From NCBI GenBank assembly GCA_002914845.1, contig JXTC01000005.1, positions 859,904 to 923,903 on the forward strand: a DNA stretch of 64,000 nt. Reading direction: 5' to 3'. Positions 1 to 13,000 of the stretch are shown here, piece by piece (the first letter of the stretch is position 1; every line of letters starts with the position of its first letter). Below the pieces are notes generated by a model, which worked only from the letters and a program-made list of their open reading frames with translations, was not told the DNA's origin and did not search any database. Origin of the DNA: Trema orientale (Eukaryota; Streptophyta; Magnoliopsida; Rosales; Cannabaceae). The translations under genes and the position numbers were made by a program.

Positions 1-3000
1 AGGAACCCCTCGATGAGCAAAATCAGAGTCTTCATCTGTTCTACGAATGAGAGACCATGAATATCCTGCTTCCAAATCATGTTTGATCCCAATAAACTTC
101 TGCAAATGCTCAAAGAGCTAAAACGGAAAAAAAATCAGAATTCAGAATCATTTTTTAAAAATACAATGCAAACTTTCAAATTTTGATGAAAACGTTCCTG
201 AAACTACATAAAAAATAATAATGACAATAAATACAAGGAATCAATTCACGAAACAAAATTTGCATGTGTGCCTGCTTCATTTGCAGGAAAAACTATAAGG
301 CAAAAAGGATTTTCAGTAGAAAACTCTACTAATAATAATTGTCAATCCATTATTGTTTAGAACAGATTCAAACCCAACCTCCATCAGAAATACTTGAGTC
401 TCCAGATATCCAGATACCCTACATATCTAAATACCTAATAACAAATTGCAACCCAGAAGTTCACGTATTATAAACACATATACTGGTATTAGGCTATACA
501 TACATACACATATATAGATACGTACAGATAAGCATGCATGGAGGTCAAACATACGCAAGTACATGCACATATATAAAACCAATTCACTAATAGATGCAAG
601 CAATGAGTTTGTTGATATTGGTATGTGATTCAACATTACAACCTTTACTTTAAAAGAAAAAAGATGTAATTAAATCGAGAAAATGCTGGAAAACCTAAAT
701 TTAGTGTACCTCTTTACATTTCTGCCCACAAAAAGATGCGCCTCCACTATTGCAATCAACAGAGCTGACATCAATATCTGGAACACAAGAGTTGTGATCT
801 ACAAACAAACAGGGCATGAAAAAGGGATCAGTGAAAAACAGAACAAAATAAGCAGATTCACAATAAAGAAATGTTTATAGCAAAGGAATCAAAAGATGAT
901 TACATTTTTTTTCACAGAGACTGCAAGTAAGAAGAGTTGTATCATCCTCATCACCGACATTCTCACTCGCAATCCCACAAAATTTGCACGTACAATTTGG
1001 ACAGTGCCAATCCCCAGGGGGAAGCATCTGCAATGATAATTAAGATACAATACACAATGACTACGCATTGAATATTCCTTCAAGACTTGAGGATATACCC
1101 CAAACAAACACAGTATAAATTAAAGTCAATATTAATGTTCAGAGTACCTGTATACCCAAGCAGCTCTGATGAAAGGTTGATGGACAACCATCACAACAGA
1201 TCAAATCCCCACCATCTCCACAGATGCCGCAAGTATCGTCATTTGGATCATCACCGTCAGTATCTACAGAGTGAAAACCAATATTTTCTGAGTCCTCTTG
1301 CCTATTCCATGCATCCATCTGGCATTGCAGAAGAGAAACCCCAGAGTCCAAAAATATGTTTTGATATGGCTGACGCAATTTGCTTCCAGCATGAATCTCA
1401 AATTTTGAAATGGTCAAAATTTTACTACAGCAACCACAATGAATTCCATCTCTTGTAATCCAGCCCTCAAGCATTACTCGTGTCCTTCGGCGATTCTTGT
1501 ACTGCACTTTTTGGCTCAACTGCACAGTTCCTGAGTCAATCAGCCAGGAAAGCAAAGTCCTTTTCCCAGTATATGGAACAAACCCATCAGTTTCTGAATT
1601 TAGCCCCTTGTTAGAACTACGAACCAACAAAGTACATCTTCCAAGTTTTCTGCTCTTTCTTCCATGTAGCATACTAGGATTGGATCCAGAGGCTACTTTT
1701 TCATCAGCATCATGCAAATGATGAGAAGAATTCTGACCATTTGAGTTCCCACTCACAAAACCATTTTCATTCATTCTATTCTTAAATGATCTGCCACCCT
1801 GCTTTATAAAAGAGCTTAGTTTCTCATCATGACTAAAGCTATCCATGCTTTCCGAACCCTGCCTGGTAGTTTTAGATCTTTTCACACGTTTTTCTTTTGC
1901 ATTCTCACTGTCGCTTCCATCTCTTTGCTTCTTTTTCATTTCCTTCTCAATCTTCTTTCTGGTCTTTCTTGTCAATTGACAAAGGTCCTCGTCAGCTATA
2001 AGTCCAACACCATCACCACTAGGTTTAGTCTCATCAACCTCATCATTTAACTGCTTTTGAAGTGCATCATAGGCCTTGATGATGGACCAATAAGCTGTTC
2101 CTGAAGGATTGATGTAAACTGCATCAAGATAATCTCTGTTCCTTCTAGGCCTATAATCTATTGTCCAGCCAGCATCCACGAGCAACCCCCTTATCCGTTC
2201 ACGCAGCTTTTGCTTCTCCGTGCCGCTGCCACGTCTAACTTTTCCCTCTTTAACTTTGTTTGAATGTAACTTTTCACATGAAGGAGCATCTTCACCTTCA
2301 CAACTTAAACTCTTCTTAGATTTATTAGCCACCACACTCTCTGGTTCCGACTTCAAGGATGTATCACTATCCTCTGAATGCCAATTGGATTTCTTGCTGT
2401 TTTTAGTAGGCAATGATTTTCGTGAATTCATAGGCTTCTTCTCTGACCTGACAACTGAACCTGGCTTCTCAAGAATCTTTTCTTCTGAGTAAAATGGGGG
2501 AATTAGAACATTCGTCTTAGCAGTATCTTCTATTCTTGAAACCTTCAGGTGTTCCTCAGCTTTGTGAAAATTATACTTTTCCAGTGATCCACCTAAATTC
2601 TTTTTCTTGTTCACCAACACCTTCAAGACTCCATTCTTCCCTTGAAGCCTGATGGCTTGATCTGAATTACCCATGAACTTGTCTCTCAATAAGTTAACCT
2701 GGGCACCCTCCCCATTGATCTCAAAACTACCCTTCCCACGATTATTTCCCCGACTGGTGCTGCTTATTCTGTCAAAATATGAACTCTTTCTCTTGTCAAC
2801 CACATGCCTGCTTGATCCAGTTTCAAACTCCCTCTCAGTGCTACTTCGAGCCATATGCATTGACCCCAGAAACCTCCTTCCTCCAAAATCAACACCACTA
2901 TCATCATACAAATGATTTGGCAACCTTTCCCCGTCAATGCTGTCATACTCATTAAAGTCAAACACATCCAACTTACTTCTCTTTCTTTCACCCTCATCCA

Positions 3001-3379
3001 AACCATTCCTACCAATGAAACCATCCTCATTATGCTGAATCCGCTCGAACCTTTCCCTTTTCCTACCAAGTTCGCTCTCTTCAACACCACCCTTCCCATA
3101 AGAAGTTAAATCATTACAGACCCGAATAGTTTCAGGGCCTACCCTTCTGCGAGGAGGTGCCAATAGCTCATCGCTGGACCCTGAATCACTCATAACCAGT
3201 CTTTGCCTCTTCTTATCTTTCTTCGATGTAAAAGCCTTCCCAGAACTCGAAGAACCAAGTCCTCCACCACCACCACCAACCAAGCCATCTCCTTTCCTTC
3301 TCACAATCAAACAACCCGAAGAGTTTCTGTTCTTAACCACAACACCCGAAGACCCACCAGATCTTACACCTTCCTCCAT
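1..3379 (-). CDS. PHD-finger/GNAT chromatin regulator, IDM1/ROS4-like (5' part, runs off the left edge)
   Basis: Exons on minus: 1148-3379, 904-1027, 710-798 and 1-117; all joins keep phase and have GT/AG ends. Exon 1 encodes 744 residues: a basic, Ser-rich N-terminus, a conserved block near residues 395-445 (GWTIDYRPRR), a TIFY-binding-type domain at about 607-694 (LLSWLIDSGTV), and the start of a PHD finger at 717 (CGICGDGGDLICCDGCP). Exons 2-4 add the last PHD cysteines (WHCPNC), a second Cys-rich stretch, and the linker into the acetyltransferase domain (SWSLIRR). The GNAT domain itself should lie beyond position 1. In this family (Arabidopsis IDM1/ROS4 and paralogues) the PHD reads histone tails and the GNAT domain acetylates histones in the nucleus. 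The start is the first Met of the open frame, MEEGVRSG, directly after a possible 5' UTR splice acceptor. Which paralogue it is cannot be settled without the C-terminus. Confidence 0.88.
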
Positions 3380-3800
3380 CTACATCAACCACACAAAACA
3401 AAATCCCACCCCCCCCCCCCCCCAAACTCTCAAAATCCCCCTTCCATTATCCCAAATTCCAATAATTTAAACCCAATCCAAAAACCCTAATTCAACACCA
3501 AAACCAAAATCTACCAGATCTGAACAAGAAAACAATCCAACCCTCAAAAAACAAATCAAATTCCACAGTGAAAACGGCTAAGGAAAGATTTCAAGTGAGA
3601 AAATCTTACCTCGCCGCGAACCTCCGCAAATCCCTCACCGGGAAAATTCGCCGTTCGATAACTCCGATCGCAGCCCAATATTTTCCGGCGCAAGGGCTAA
3701 CTGCAAACCTAGAGAGAGAGAGAGAGAGAGAGAGAAGAAGAAGAAGAGAGAGAAAGGAAAAATTGGGTTTGCTTGTTTTGTAAATCTCGGAAAAAATGGC
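3380..3800 (-). promoter_or_regulatory. 5' leader of the PHD gene with probable leader intron and GA microsatellite
   Basis: Read on minus, a good splice donor (GCGAG then GTAAGATT) lies at about 3608, and TGTAG directly precedes the start codon at 3379. The start codon may therefore be the first bases of exon 2, with a leader intron of about 230 bp containing a 15-C run (3409-3423). A GA/GAA microsatellite fills 3711-3754, inside the presumed leader or core promoter. The leader intron is an inference from splice signals only. Confidence 0.5.
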
Positions 3801-5740
3801 TCCTTTGGTCTCTGTCTCGTAAATACCAAAACGCAAAAACCATTGCTGTAGCTTTCCTCCCTTTCCTATTTATATTTTCTTTTCTTTTAACGGAAAAATA
3901 TATTTTTTTTCCTCGGATTTTTGTTTATTTCCCTCCAAATCTGGTTTTCACGACGCTCCATTGGTTTATACGGACGGTCTTTGATCTGGCCAAGTCAGGG
4001 TGGGTCCCACGTTTTTGAGCTAACGTGGCGAGATCGGAGCGGGAGAGACCCAAGTTGGTGGCTGCTTTGTTTTTGTTTTTACAGTTCGAGATTTCTGGGT
4101 TTAAGATTCTCTCACGGAGGACCGAGGACGTAACTCTACTTTGGTTAAAAAGGGGTTAAAACGAGGAATGTAGAGCTCACGCGCGAGGGAACGCGGGTGG
4201 GGAAGAGTGGCAAGACAAGGGTATTACTATCTGGGGGGTGGATTTTGGAGGATGAGGAAAGAAAGTAAATTTAAAAAGAAAGAAAAAAAAAAAAGGGAAA
4301 CTGGGCTTTTGCTTTGCTCCCTGCAACTGGGCCTGCTGCTGACATGGCAATAACTAAGGTTTGGTTTTGGCGCCTATTTGGTAAAGTTTATTCTTCCAAC
4401 AATGGTGTTCAAAGAAAATCCCTATGCTGCGAAAATGGCATAAATTTTTCACTTCTACGGTTTGGAATAGTTAAGGAAAAATACTAAATTGGCCGGTTCG
4501 AATTGGTTCTTGGTTTTGAAACATAAATGTTCGGTTTAGACCGAACCTTCCATCACCTAATACTATCTGTTTATTTTTTTTTTTGGAGTTTTCATACGTA
4601 CACAACCTAACTTAAGTTAGAATACGCTATATATATGTTTTATTTCTAAGCCCAACACTCTTAAGAAGCCCGACTCTTTATTAGGATTTCATTTCGATTG
4701 ACTTCTCGGTCTCAACCTCACTCACTCTCCATACGCGATCAAGCTCTCTCTCTCTCTCTCTCACTCTATGGCGCTCCCATCTTTTAAACCTTCTCACTCT
4801 CTGGCTCTCCCCATCTCAGCCACGCTTTCTCACTCTCACCCTCTTGGCCTCTTACCTGTGCTTTCTTCGTTGACACTCTCAACTTTCGCCTTCTCGCTCT
4901 CTCTCTCTCTCACACCAGCTCAGCATCTCATAGTTACACTCAGGCAAAGGTCAAATATTACATTTATGCTCTAGTTTTCGTTCTAATATGAACTTGTACA
5001 TTCTCATTTCAACTTGTCTTTTCTTTATAATATAAAAAATCTGTAGCTTTTTTCTTTTGTTATTCTTCTCGATCTGTTGGCTGTTTTGGCCTTTGATAAT
5101 TAGTGGCTTTGATTTCAAATATTGATTAAAAATTTGTTGCTTTATATATGTGCATATTGTAATTTTCTTTCTTTAGTGGGTTTTTTGTATTGTTGATTCA
5201 CTGTGTGCTGTGAAAAATTTATTGAGATGTAGTTGAAAGTCACTAATTCATGTGTTGTGTGGTCGATTTGCCAAACATTCTGAACCGTGGAAATTGACCA
5301 GACCACACCGCAAAGCTAGTGTGTTTGGCTAGTTTTAGTCAATTTTTTTAGACTGCACGAGCTATGAAAATTGTATAATCAAACCTACGGTTTGGTCTAC
5401 CATTGTGAGAGTTTATACTGGCTAAATCGGTCATGAACAGTCCTAGATCCCTCTTTATATTCTGTTCTTTTTATATCATGTGATGTATTGTGTGATTTGT
5501 TAGCATATAAATAGTAAATGCAACTTATTGATGGTAAATTTTAATTTTTTTAATAAGTAATATTTAAAAAATGATAAATGAGATGAAATACCTAACATTG
5601 TTCTTTTTTTTTTTTTTGATCAACCACGTCTCTGCTACAATTTTTATGTATTGTCTGAGCACATTTTTATTGTTTAATTGGTTATAAAGTAATTTTGGAG
5701 ATTCTTCGTCGGATATCGGATTTTCGAATAGAAAGGATAT
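3801..5740. other. Intergenic DNA upstream of the PHD gene
   Basis: Likely promoter of the minus-strand PHD gene at its left end, then AT-rich DNA. A CT microsatellite lies at about 4747-4762. A short frame following it (4768-4974) is Ser/Leu-rich and driven by the CT bias, so I do not call it a gene. No RNA gene seen. Confidence 0.5.
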
Positions 5741-6013
5741 TTCGACTTTTGTTAAAAATTCTCACCTTATTCCCAATTTTTTAAAAGTACAAAACTATGA
5801 ATACATTTAAAAAAAAAAAAAGCCCAATTTTGAGCTAATTCATACAGATAACTTGTTTATTAGATGAATTGTAAAATTCGACTTTTGTTAAAAATTCTCA
5901 CCTTATTCCCAATTTTTTAAAAGTATAAAACTATGAATACATTTAAAAAGAAAAAAAAGCCCAATTTTGAGCTAATTCATACAGATAACTTGTTTATTAG
6001 ATGAATTGTAAAA
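5741..6013. repeat. Direct tandem duplication, two 136-bp units
   Basis: Positions 5741-5876 and 5877-6013 are nearly identical; the differences are a single substitution and changes inside an A-run. Both units begin TTCGACTTTTG. The high identity implies a recent local duplication. Confidence 0.9.
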
Positions 6014-6495
6014 TCAGAGTGATTAGGAAATAGAACCCTTAAATCATCATGTATTATATTATGATTCTTTTCTCAGAAAAATAATAATCACAGCCACGTT
6101 TTAATAATATGTTAAAAGTTACATACCCAAGAAAAATGGGCATATAACGACTCTGCGTGGTGAAATCGATATCTTCAATTTTTTCATTTTTAAGTAGGAA
6201 AAAACGTGAACCGATAATCGATCAGAACATTAACGTGGTGCCGGTTTCAAGTTGTTTAGATGTTTGATACTAGGAAATACAGTTTTTAAAAATTTAGTTG
6301 AGCTGTTGGATTCATGTTTCAGCCAGATTTGGAGTAAAATATCAAAAATAAAATACCGATTGAAAAGATTTTTGATAGGTCAATTAGTTAATTGGATTTA
6401 GGTTCAGTCAGTATAGATTTGTTGGATTACCATATATTTTGTTCACCACTCTACCTAGTTCAAAGTTGAAACCGTGACCAAGGTACAATTTTTAT

Positions 6496-6928
6496 TAGGG
6501 GTATTCGTGATGTTGTTTGGCCGGTCTTACATTGCATCTCATTTACTGTGCCAAATCGTTTATATTTATTTCTAAATTGCATGGTTTGAAATTATTGGAA
6601 GGAGCCAAATCATACCGCACTTGCATATATAGTTATTGTCTCTTATGGCGTCTAAATTAGTTTTTTGTAAGACTAAAATATATGTATCTAATTATAAAAA
6701 TACATTATACGAATTATTACAGTTATATATCCAAAATAATACAACAAAAGAAATTATTCCAAGTATATTGCGCATAAAAATTTCTCCAAACATCACATTG
6801 AATCTATCTTTGCGGTTTGACAATTTTATAAACCATCACAAACCACATAATTGAAAAATCGCACGGAGTGATGCAATGCAGCGTGATTTTGCGAGTTTCA
6901 TGGTGCGTTGATTTTTTTGAACACCCTC
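6496..6928. mobile_element. Non-autonomous hAT-type element with 8-bp target duplication
   Basis: The ends are imperfect inverted repeats (left TAGGGGTATTC; right end reads GAGGGTGTTC on the other strand). The flanks carry the same 8 bases, ATTTTTAT, at 6488-6495 and 6929-6936. An 8-bp duplication with an A/GGGG-type terminus is typical of hAT elements. No transposase is encoded in its 433 bp. Confidence 0.8.
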
Positions 6929-6936
6929 ATTTTTAT

Positions 6937-9099
6937 CTGTTTTCTAAAGAGATTTTCTTTTCTTTTCTTTTTTTCCCGTTATTTTTATGCAGAAATTAAA
7001 GATGAAAGTCCCGGGACACAATATGGAGTTCAATTAGCTAATTAGATGCTTTATATTATATTGTATTTGTCTCCTTATTTTCTTTGGCACCAATCCAAAT
7101 GAAGTGCTATATTTGGGGTTAATTTCCATTTTTTTATTTTCGTGTCATCTTTCATAGATAAAAGTTGCAAAGATATTCTTTTAAATCTACTAAAATAATA
7201 GATTTAGGAACTAGTGAATTTCTTTCTATTAGCAATAGATATATAAATGAAGACATCACTGTCAAGTATCGCTCACAATCTTGATGAATGTCATTACTTT
7301 TTCCTCAGTTTGTGCAAATTTTATTTAGGTGGCTCTATTGTTATCTTCTTCTTTTTCTTTTTTTCTCCACGCTCTTTTTTCTAAACAGAATCCTAATAAA
7401 ATTTCTTTTTACACATTTTATAAATTTATGTTATGTACATTAATACCCCATGTAAAATATTTCTCTAAATATTTCTTTTTCCATCCTTAATGCTTTACAA
7501 TAAATTAGTTTTAGATTTTTTTTCTCTTTTTAGAAATTACAACAATGTATAAATTGAGAAAACTAATGATCTTTTTTTTTTCGTCTTACAACTATACAAC
7601 TTATTGGTTCCTAAACTAAAAAAAAAAAAAAACACAGTTGATTCTCAAACTAAAAAGAAAAGAAATACTTATAAGAAAAAAAATATAGTTGGTTTCCAAA
7701 CCTAAAAGAAGAAAAAATTATAAGAAAGATTTCCAGAACAGTAAGTTCCAATTCCCCCTTCCTGCCCCCCTAAAAAAAAAACAAAACAAAATATTAACTG
7801 TTAGTTCACCAAAAAAAGAAAAACAAACTTTAAAAGAAAAATATGAAATCTTGATTTTTTTTTTCAAAAAAAAACATTTTGAGCAAAGTATCATATGATT
7901 TTTGTACTTAATTGAGGGAGTGTGCTAAGAAATAATAGTTTTAATTATTTAACGTTATATGAGGATATTCATATCAATTCATAAAAGGATATTTTTATAA
8001 ATAAATAATTAATTAAAAGAGGTGGGGCTCATGGACCACTACTTATATACCCATGATCTTCCCATGGAGAAAATCCGATGTGAGACTTAAGGCAATATAA
8101 GGAACCCATCCCGTTTTTCATTAAAGCAATGGTCTATGATTCTGTTTTTTTGCTTTGGATAGGATAATTCATTTGTTATTTTTGTTCTACAATTAAGAGA
8201 AGGATCACAAGCCCTAGTCCCAAAGTTAAACAACATATTTGTTCATATACATCTGAAATGGATTCAGAGTTATTTGAAGTTTATTCAACAAAAGGAAAGT
8301 TTCAACTTTGCCCTCAAATTGACACATGTCATCTGAACTTTCAATAAACACACTAAAAGTTTTGTTTTGTTTTTTTTTTTTTTTTTTTTGTGTCTATTTT
8401 GCCTAAGAATTGCGACTTAGTGGTTTAAGGGGCAAAGTTAGAACTTTTAATAATTCTGGTGACATATTGAGGTATTCTACATAATTTAAGAACAAACATA
8501 AAATAGACCTATTTTTTTATTACATTTTTGTCAAGTTGCAAAACATCACAATTCAAAACTTAGAAAATTCTCTGCATCACATGCTAGAAATTTACTCCAT
8601 TAATCAATGACTGTTGGATTTGACTCTCAGTGAGGTTGAAAATGAGGTCCTTCAATAGCCTGATCTAAAGATTTATATTCCAGTTAGCCATCCTTTTATA
8701 TATTAAGAATGAGAAGAAATAATAAATTGCAAACCAAGCAAATAATAGAACTTAGGGAACTATGATGCTTTCTATTACCTTATTTACCCCTCAGATTTTC
8801 TTGGCCCGGTTTCCACCTGCTTTCTTGACTTTTCTGTATAAGCTCAGCCTACATTTGATAAGCCCACACAGGCTTTATACCCAGCTTAAGCTCAGCCCAT
8901 ATTCTTATCAAGGAGTCTGGTATAGCCCACAAGCCTGGCTCACATTTTATGCATTGACTAATGACTTATTAGGACAAAGTTAGACTATTTTTTGCCACAT
9001 ATGAAACAAAATATGACAAAGTCAATTATCTTATGACAAAATGTAATAACAAAAATCAAGAATCAAGAATCAAGAATCAATGGGGCATTTTATCCTTCA
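6937..9099. other. AT-rich intergenic DNA
   Basis: Long A and T runs and a purine-rich stretch at 7600-7880. I see no coding region, RNA gene or element with readable ends. Parts of 8790-8960 resemble the degenerate AAGCCCAC/GGCCCAC-rich DNA at 10125-10290, so old repeat DNA is likely. Confidence 0.4.
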
Positions 9100-9108
9100 T
9101 TATTTATA

Positions 9109-9305
9109 AGATAATGCTATATGTAACAAATTTTTTATCAAATTTTGAATACCAACACATGTGGCATTTGAGTTGACAATATACAATTGGTGAATATGAT
9201 TAACTTATTTGTTGTAAGTTTTAATACACTAATTAAATAATGCCAACTCAAATGCCACATGTGTTGGTATAAAAAATTTGAATTTTGGTACATTTAGCAT
9301 TATCT
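9109..9305. mobile_element. Short TIR element (MITE) with 9-bp target duplication
   Basis: 197 bp, with perfect outer ends AGATAATGCTA / TAGCATTATCT and long inner complementarity around CACATGTGGCATTTGAGTT (left) and its complement (right). The 9-bp flanks TTATTTATA match at 9100-9108 and 9306-9314. Nine-base duplications point to a Mutator-type MITE. A related, more decayed copy lies at 18842-19033. Confidence 0.85.
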
Positions 9306-9593
9306 TTATTTATAAAGAGTCTAGATGTGGACAACTGAAGTGCATAATTACCTGAGGCTAAAAAGAGTTATAGTTTTGATGACAAAAATGGACCCTAGTC
9401 TGCCCCTGACCAACTATAGTGCTGCCTAAATGTTTATTACTCATTGTAATCTATTTTTGTGGGTCTCAGTAAAAGCTATGTCACTTGAGATTATTGCTAA
9501 CACAACTTTTGGCTAAAAATAATTTACTCAATAGTCTTAGTAAAAAAAAGAATAATAATGATAATTACTTACGACACCTAATTTTGTAACTAA

Positions 9594-10025
9594 GGCTATA
9601 TGTGGTAGGAGGAAAAATGAAAGAGGAAGGAAAGGGTAAGAGAGAAAAAAGGAAGAAAAATAGAAAAATTGATTGTTTGGTAGGAAGAAAAAGTGAGAGG
9701 AAGAGAAAATAGAGGAGAAAAATGAAGGGAAAAAAGTGAGATAGGGCCCATAAAAATTTTTCGCTCTAAATTTGAGAGAAAAGTGGAAGGAAAAATGCTT
9801 TAACCAATCACAAAAATAAATTTACCAATTTAACCTTGCATATTAAATTTTAAAATCATTATATTGAGGGTAAAATAGTCATTTTTAAACAAGTTAGTTT
9901 TCTTTCCTCTTTTCATACCAAACAATTATAGAGGAAAGACACTTTCCTTTACATCCTACAAATTTTCTTTCCCTCCTAATTTTTTTCTTCCCTCCCATTT
10001 TATTTCCTCTCTACCAAACAGAGCC
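9594..10025. mobile_element. Tourist-like (PIF/Harbinger) MITE with TAA duplication
   Basis: The left end begins GGCTATATGTGGTAGG; the right end, read on minus, begins GGCTCTGTTTGGTAGA. TAA flanks both sides (9591-9593, 10026-10028). The 3-bp TAA duplication and GG-rich end fit PIF/Harbinger MITEs. The ends are purine-rich (GGAAG repeats) on the left and pyrimidine-rich on the right, so the element could fold back on itself. Confidence 0.8.
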
Positions 10026-10123
10026 TAAAAGAATGGAGGAATGAATGGTATTAGTCCATGTTTATTACTAACTGGTAAGGTATAATAAATTAGAATTATC
10101 GGATTAAATTCCAAGGCAGAAAA

Positions 10124-11309
10124 GTAGAGATGTCAATGTGGGCTGAGTTTTGTGGGTCAGCTTATATTCTAAAGAAAAAACACGGTACTGATCCTGCTTA
10201 GGCCCACATTGGCTTAGTCTAGTACATATAGTAGGAGCTAAGCTAAGCCTCAACAATAGGTTCATCAGTCCGGCACGGTCTGGCCCACACTTAACCATTA
10301 TATATATATAGTTTTAAAAATATTTCTTGATTAAATATTTTTATTTATACGCTTTTACTGTTATTTATTTACTTATTTTTATTTATTTTGAATTTATTCA
10401 AATTCTAAAAGAACATGAATAGGTTAAGGCCTATATTTTAGCCCACATAAGTACTGGAAAACTGAGAAAGGGAGAGTGAGAGAGAGTCTAAAACGCATAG
10501 GGTGAGAATGAGAGCATATGAGAGACTATATCTAAGGACTAAATTTGGTATTAAGAAAATATAATTAATGAATAAGGAATATTTTTATTCACAAAATGAA
10601 AATGGGCTATGTATTTAATGGGAGTCCAAAAAGTGGGGCATTCGTGTACATATCCCTATTTTTAAATGAAAACAAGTTGTTTGTGAGTAAGCCCGACCTA
10701 TCCTGAATATAATTCAAAGCTCGTGGGATAGGTTGGGATGAACATTTATCTTATATGCACTGATAACATAATTTTTATCAAATCATACATCATAGTATAC
10801 TAGTCCTTCTAATTTTTTAAGTGGCTTACCTAAAAGATTTGTGATATAACTAGGAGGATGTTTCAAATACCATACATGGGTTACCGGACATGCCAGTTTG
10901 ATGTAGCCATTTGATATCTTCATATCTAAGAATCAACAAATTCGAATCCGTATTGTTCACAAAATTTTGAGTCTTCTTTGTCATTTACAATTATTCGATA
11001 ATATCCACAAGCACAAATCCCATTTTCTATAGACCGAAAAATTCTTTCACAAAATAGTCCATCATTTTTAGTTTTATTGGTTTTGTAAGGAAAAGTGGGG
11101 TTTTGTCACCTCTCTAATTATTTCTCTGTTAGGTAGGATTTATTTAGCCCATGAACTTATTTGTTGAGGAGAAACTGATCCAATTTAAAATTATTGATTA
11201 GCTAGAAAAATTCTAANCCACAAGAATTATGAGCTAGGGCTGGCCGACCTTGGTACCTTGGGCCCATAAAAAACAGAAGGAGTTAAATGTCCCATATTTA
11301 CATCTCTAC
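10124..11309. mobile_element. Possible degenerate hAT-like element
   Basis: The left end reads GTAGAGATGTCAATGT and the right end on minus reads GTAGAGATGTAAATAT. The interior holds GGCCCA/TGGGCC-rich DNA as in many plant hAT derivatives. I could not find a clean 8-bp target duplication, so the borders are tentative. The unresolved base at 11217 lies inside. Confidence 0.35.
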
Positions 11310-11726
11310 CCCAAAACTTTCAATTTAGATGCATATTACTTTGAACTTTGTTATTGTTGTATTGTTTGTCAATCCATCAAATATTAGACATTGATAAAAG
11401 TAATTTTCTTAATGTTGAAAAACCCCAGCCGTGTTTTGGCTACGGCAAAATGAGCCTATGTTTGGCAATTCTGGGGCAAAATGTGTCAGAATCAATTATC
11501 TTGGGATAAATTTAACATTTGGCAAAAACCGGGGCCCAAGGGATAATGTTTCCAATAACCAATAGCTGAATGGGAAAAACCAAATAATCAAACTATTTCA
11601 TTACTAATTAAGTATATGAGCTTTCCTTTTGTTTTAACTCTTACTTTCTTATATAATGATGCTAATAACCTTAAAGCTTTGGAGAGGCGACTGTTTGTAT
11701 TCATATATATATATATATATATATAT

Positions 11727-11956
11727 GGCACCAATTTAGTATATATATATATATATATTTTTAACCTATTTATAGGTATTATTTTAATCAATTAAAATTA
11801 GTCACATACGTCTTTTCATAGTAAAAGAAGGAGGGAGAAAAGCATAAAATAATGAGTATTTATTTTTATTATTATTTTTTCAACTACTCAAATTATGGTA
11901 GCCGTTAGATCAATGATCCAACTACTAAAAAAAAAAAATCTACTAGATCGACAACC
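11727..11956 (-). mobile_element. MITE of the GGCACCAATCC family, copy 1 (inverted)
   Basis: Starts GGCACCAATTTAGTA and ends CGACAACC; it has the internal landmarks of this family (ACGTCTTTTCAT, CCGTTAGATCAATGATC) in reverse relative to the copies at 13996 and 42524. The flanks are TA microsatellite, so the target duplication cannot be read. Confidence 0.7.
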
Positions 11957-12046
11957 ATATATATATATTATGTTGTTTATGTCCAGTTTTGTACGTCCTA
12001 TTGATGAAATTCATTTAAAGCTAGGAAAATCGAAGTTGGTAACTAA

Positions 12047-12997
12047 GGGCCTGTTTGGCATTATTTTTTGTTTTCTATTTTCAGAGTTGTATTTTCAGAA
12101 ATGAGAACAAAAACTGTTTTATAATGTTTTCAGAAAACAATAAATGTTTGGCAAATGTTTTCTAGAAACATTTTTTAGGGAAAAAAATTATATGAATATA
12201 AAAAATCATATTTGTATTATAAAAAAAATATTCAGAGAGAAAAAGTCAAGAGAGATTGACTAGAGATAATTCAAATAAGGGAATGAGGATAGAAAAAGTT
12301 GCAAGAGAAAAGGTAATGAAAGATAATAACAAGAGAGAAAGTGATAAGAGAGAATAGGGAAATAAAAAGTGTTGAAAAAGATAGAAGAAAAAAAATTAAT
12401 GAAAACACACAAAAGAGAGAAAGTGATAAGAATGCATGGGGATAGAAAATAAGGATAAAAAAAGTTATAAAAAATAAAGTAGCAATAGAGAATGAGGAGA
12501 TATAATATGATTAAAAAAAATTAAGAGATAGAAAATGATAAAAGAGAAAGTGATGGAATAAAATAAGGAGAGAGAAAATGATAAGAGAGAATAAGGGGAG
12601 AGAAAGTGATGAGAGAGAATGAGGATTGAGAGAATGAAGAGAGAGAAAGTTATGAGAGAGAGTGAGGAGAGAGAAAGTTATGAGAGAGAGTGACGAGAGT
12701 AAAAGTTATGAGAGAGAAAGTGATGAGAGAAAATGATGAGAGAGAAAGTTACGAGAAAATATGTATATGAAAGTTATATGAAATTATTTTTATTTTTATT
12801 TTTTAGAAAAAGAAAAGGTTAAAAAAATATCTTGAAAACAACATTTTGTTGTTCTCTGAATTTTCTGTTTTCTTTAACTTTATTTTTAAAAACTGTTCTC
12901 AGATAACAATGCCAAACACCCTTACTTGTTCTCAAAGAACAGTTTTCTGTTTTTAAAAACAAAAAACTGTTTTTTAGTTATGATGCCAAACAACCCC
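12047..12997. mobile_element. Tourist-like (PIF/Harbinger) element with a GA-rich minisatellite core
   Basis: The left end begins GGGCCTGTTTGGCAT and the right end on minus begins GGGGTTGTTTGGCAT. TAA flanks both ends (12044-12046, 12998-13000). The interior, about 12230-12780, is a degenerate array of GAGAGAAAGTGATGAGA-type units. A second, inner pair of similar ends (GTTTGGCAAATG near 12145; GCCAAACACCC near 12910) suggests nested or repeated terminal regions. No transposase. Confidence 0.8.
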
Positions 12998-13000
12998 TAA

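Noticed and set aside
2220..2492. Several long plus-strand frames inside the PHD gene exon
   Set aside because: They are antisense shadows of a well supported minus-strand coding exon.
4768..4974. Open frame after a CT microsatellite, rich in Ser and Leu
   Set aside because: Composition follows the CT-rich DNA; no domain, splice context or homologous copy in the window.
8040..8110. GATGTGAGACTTAAGG motif reminiscent of plant LTR or TRIM ends
   Set aside because: No second copy, primer-binding site or terminal duplication found nearby.
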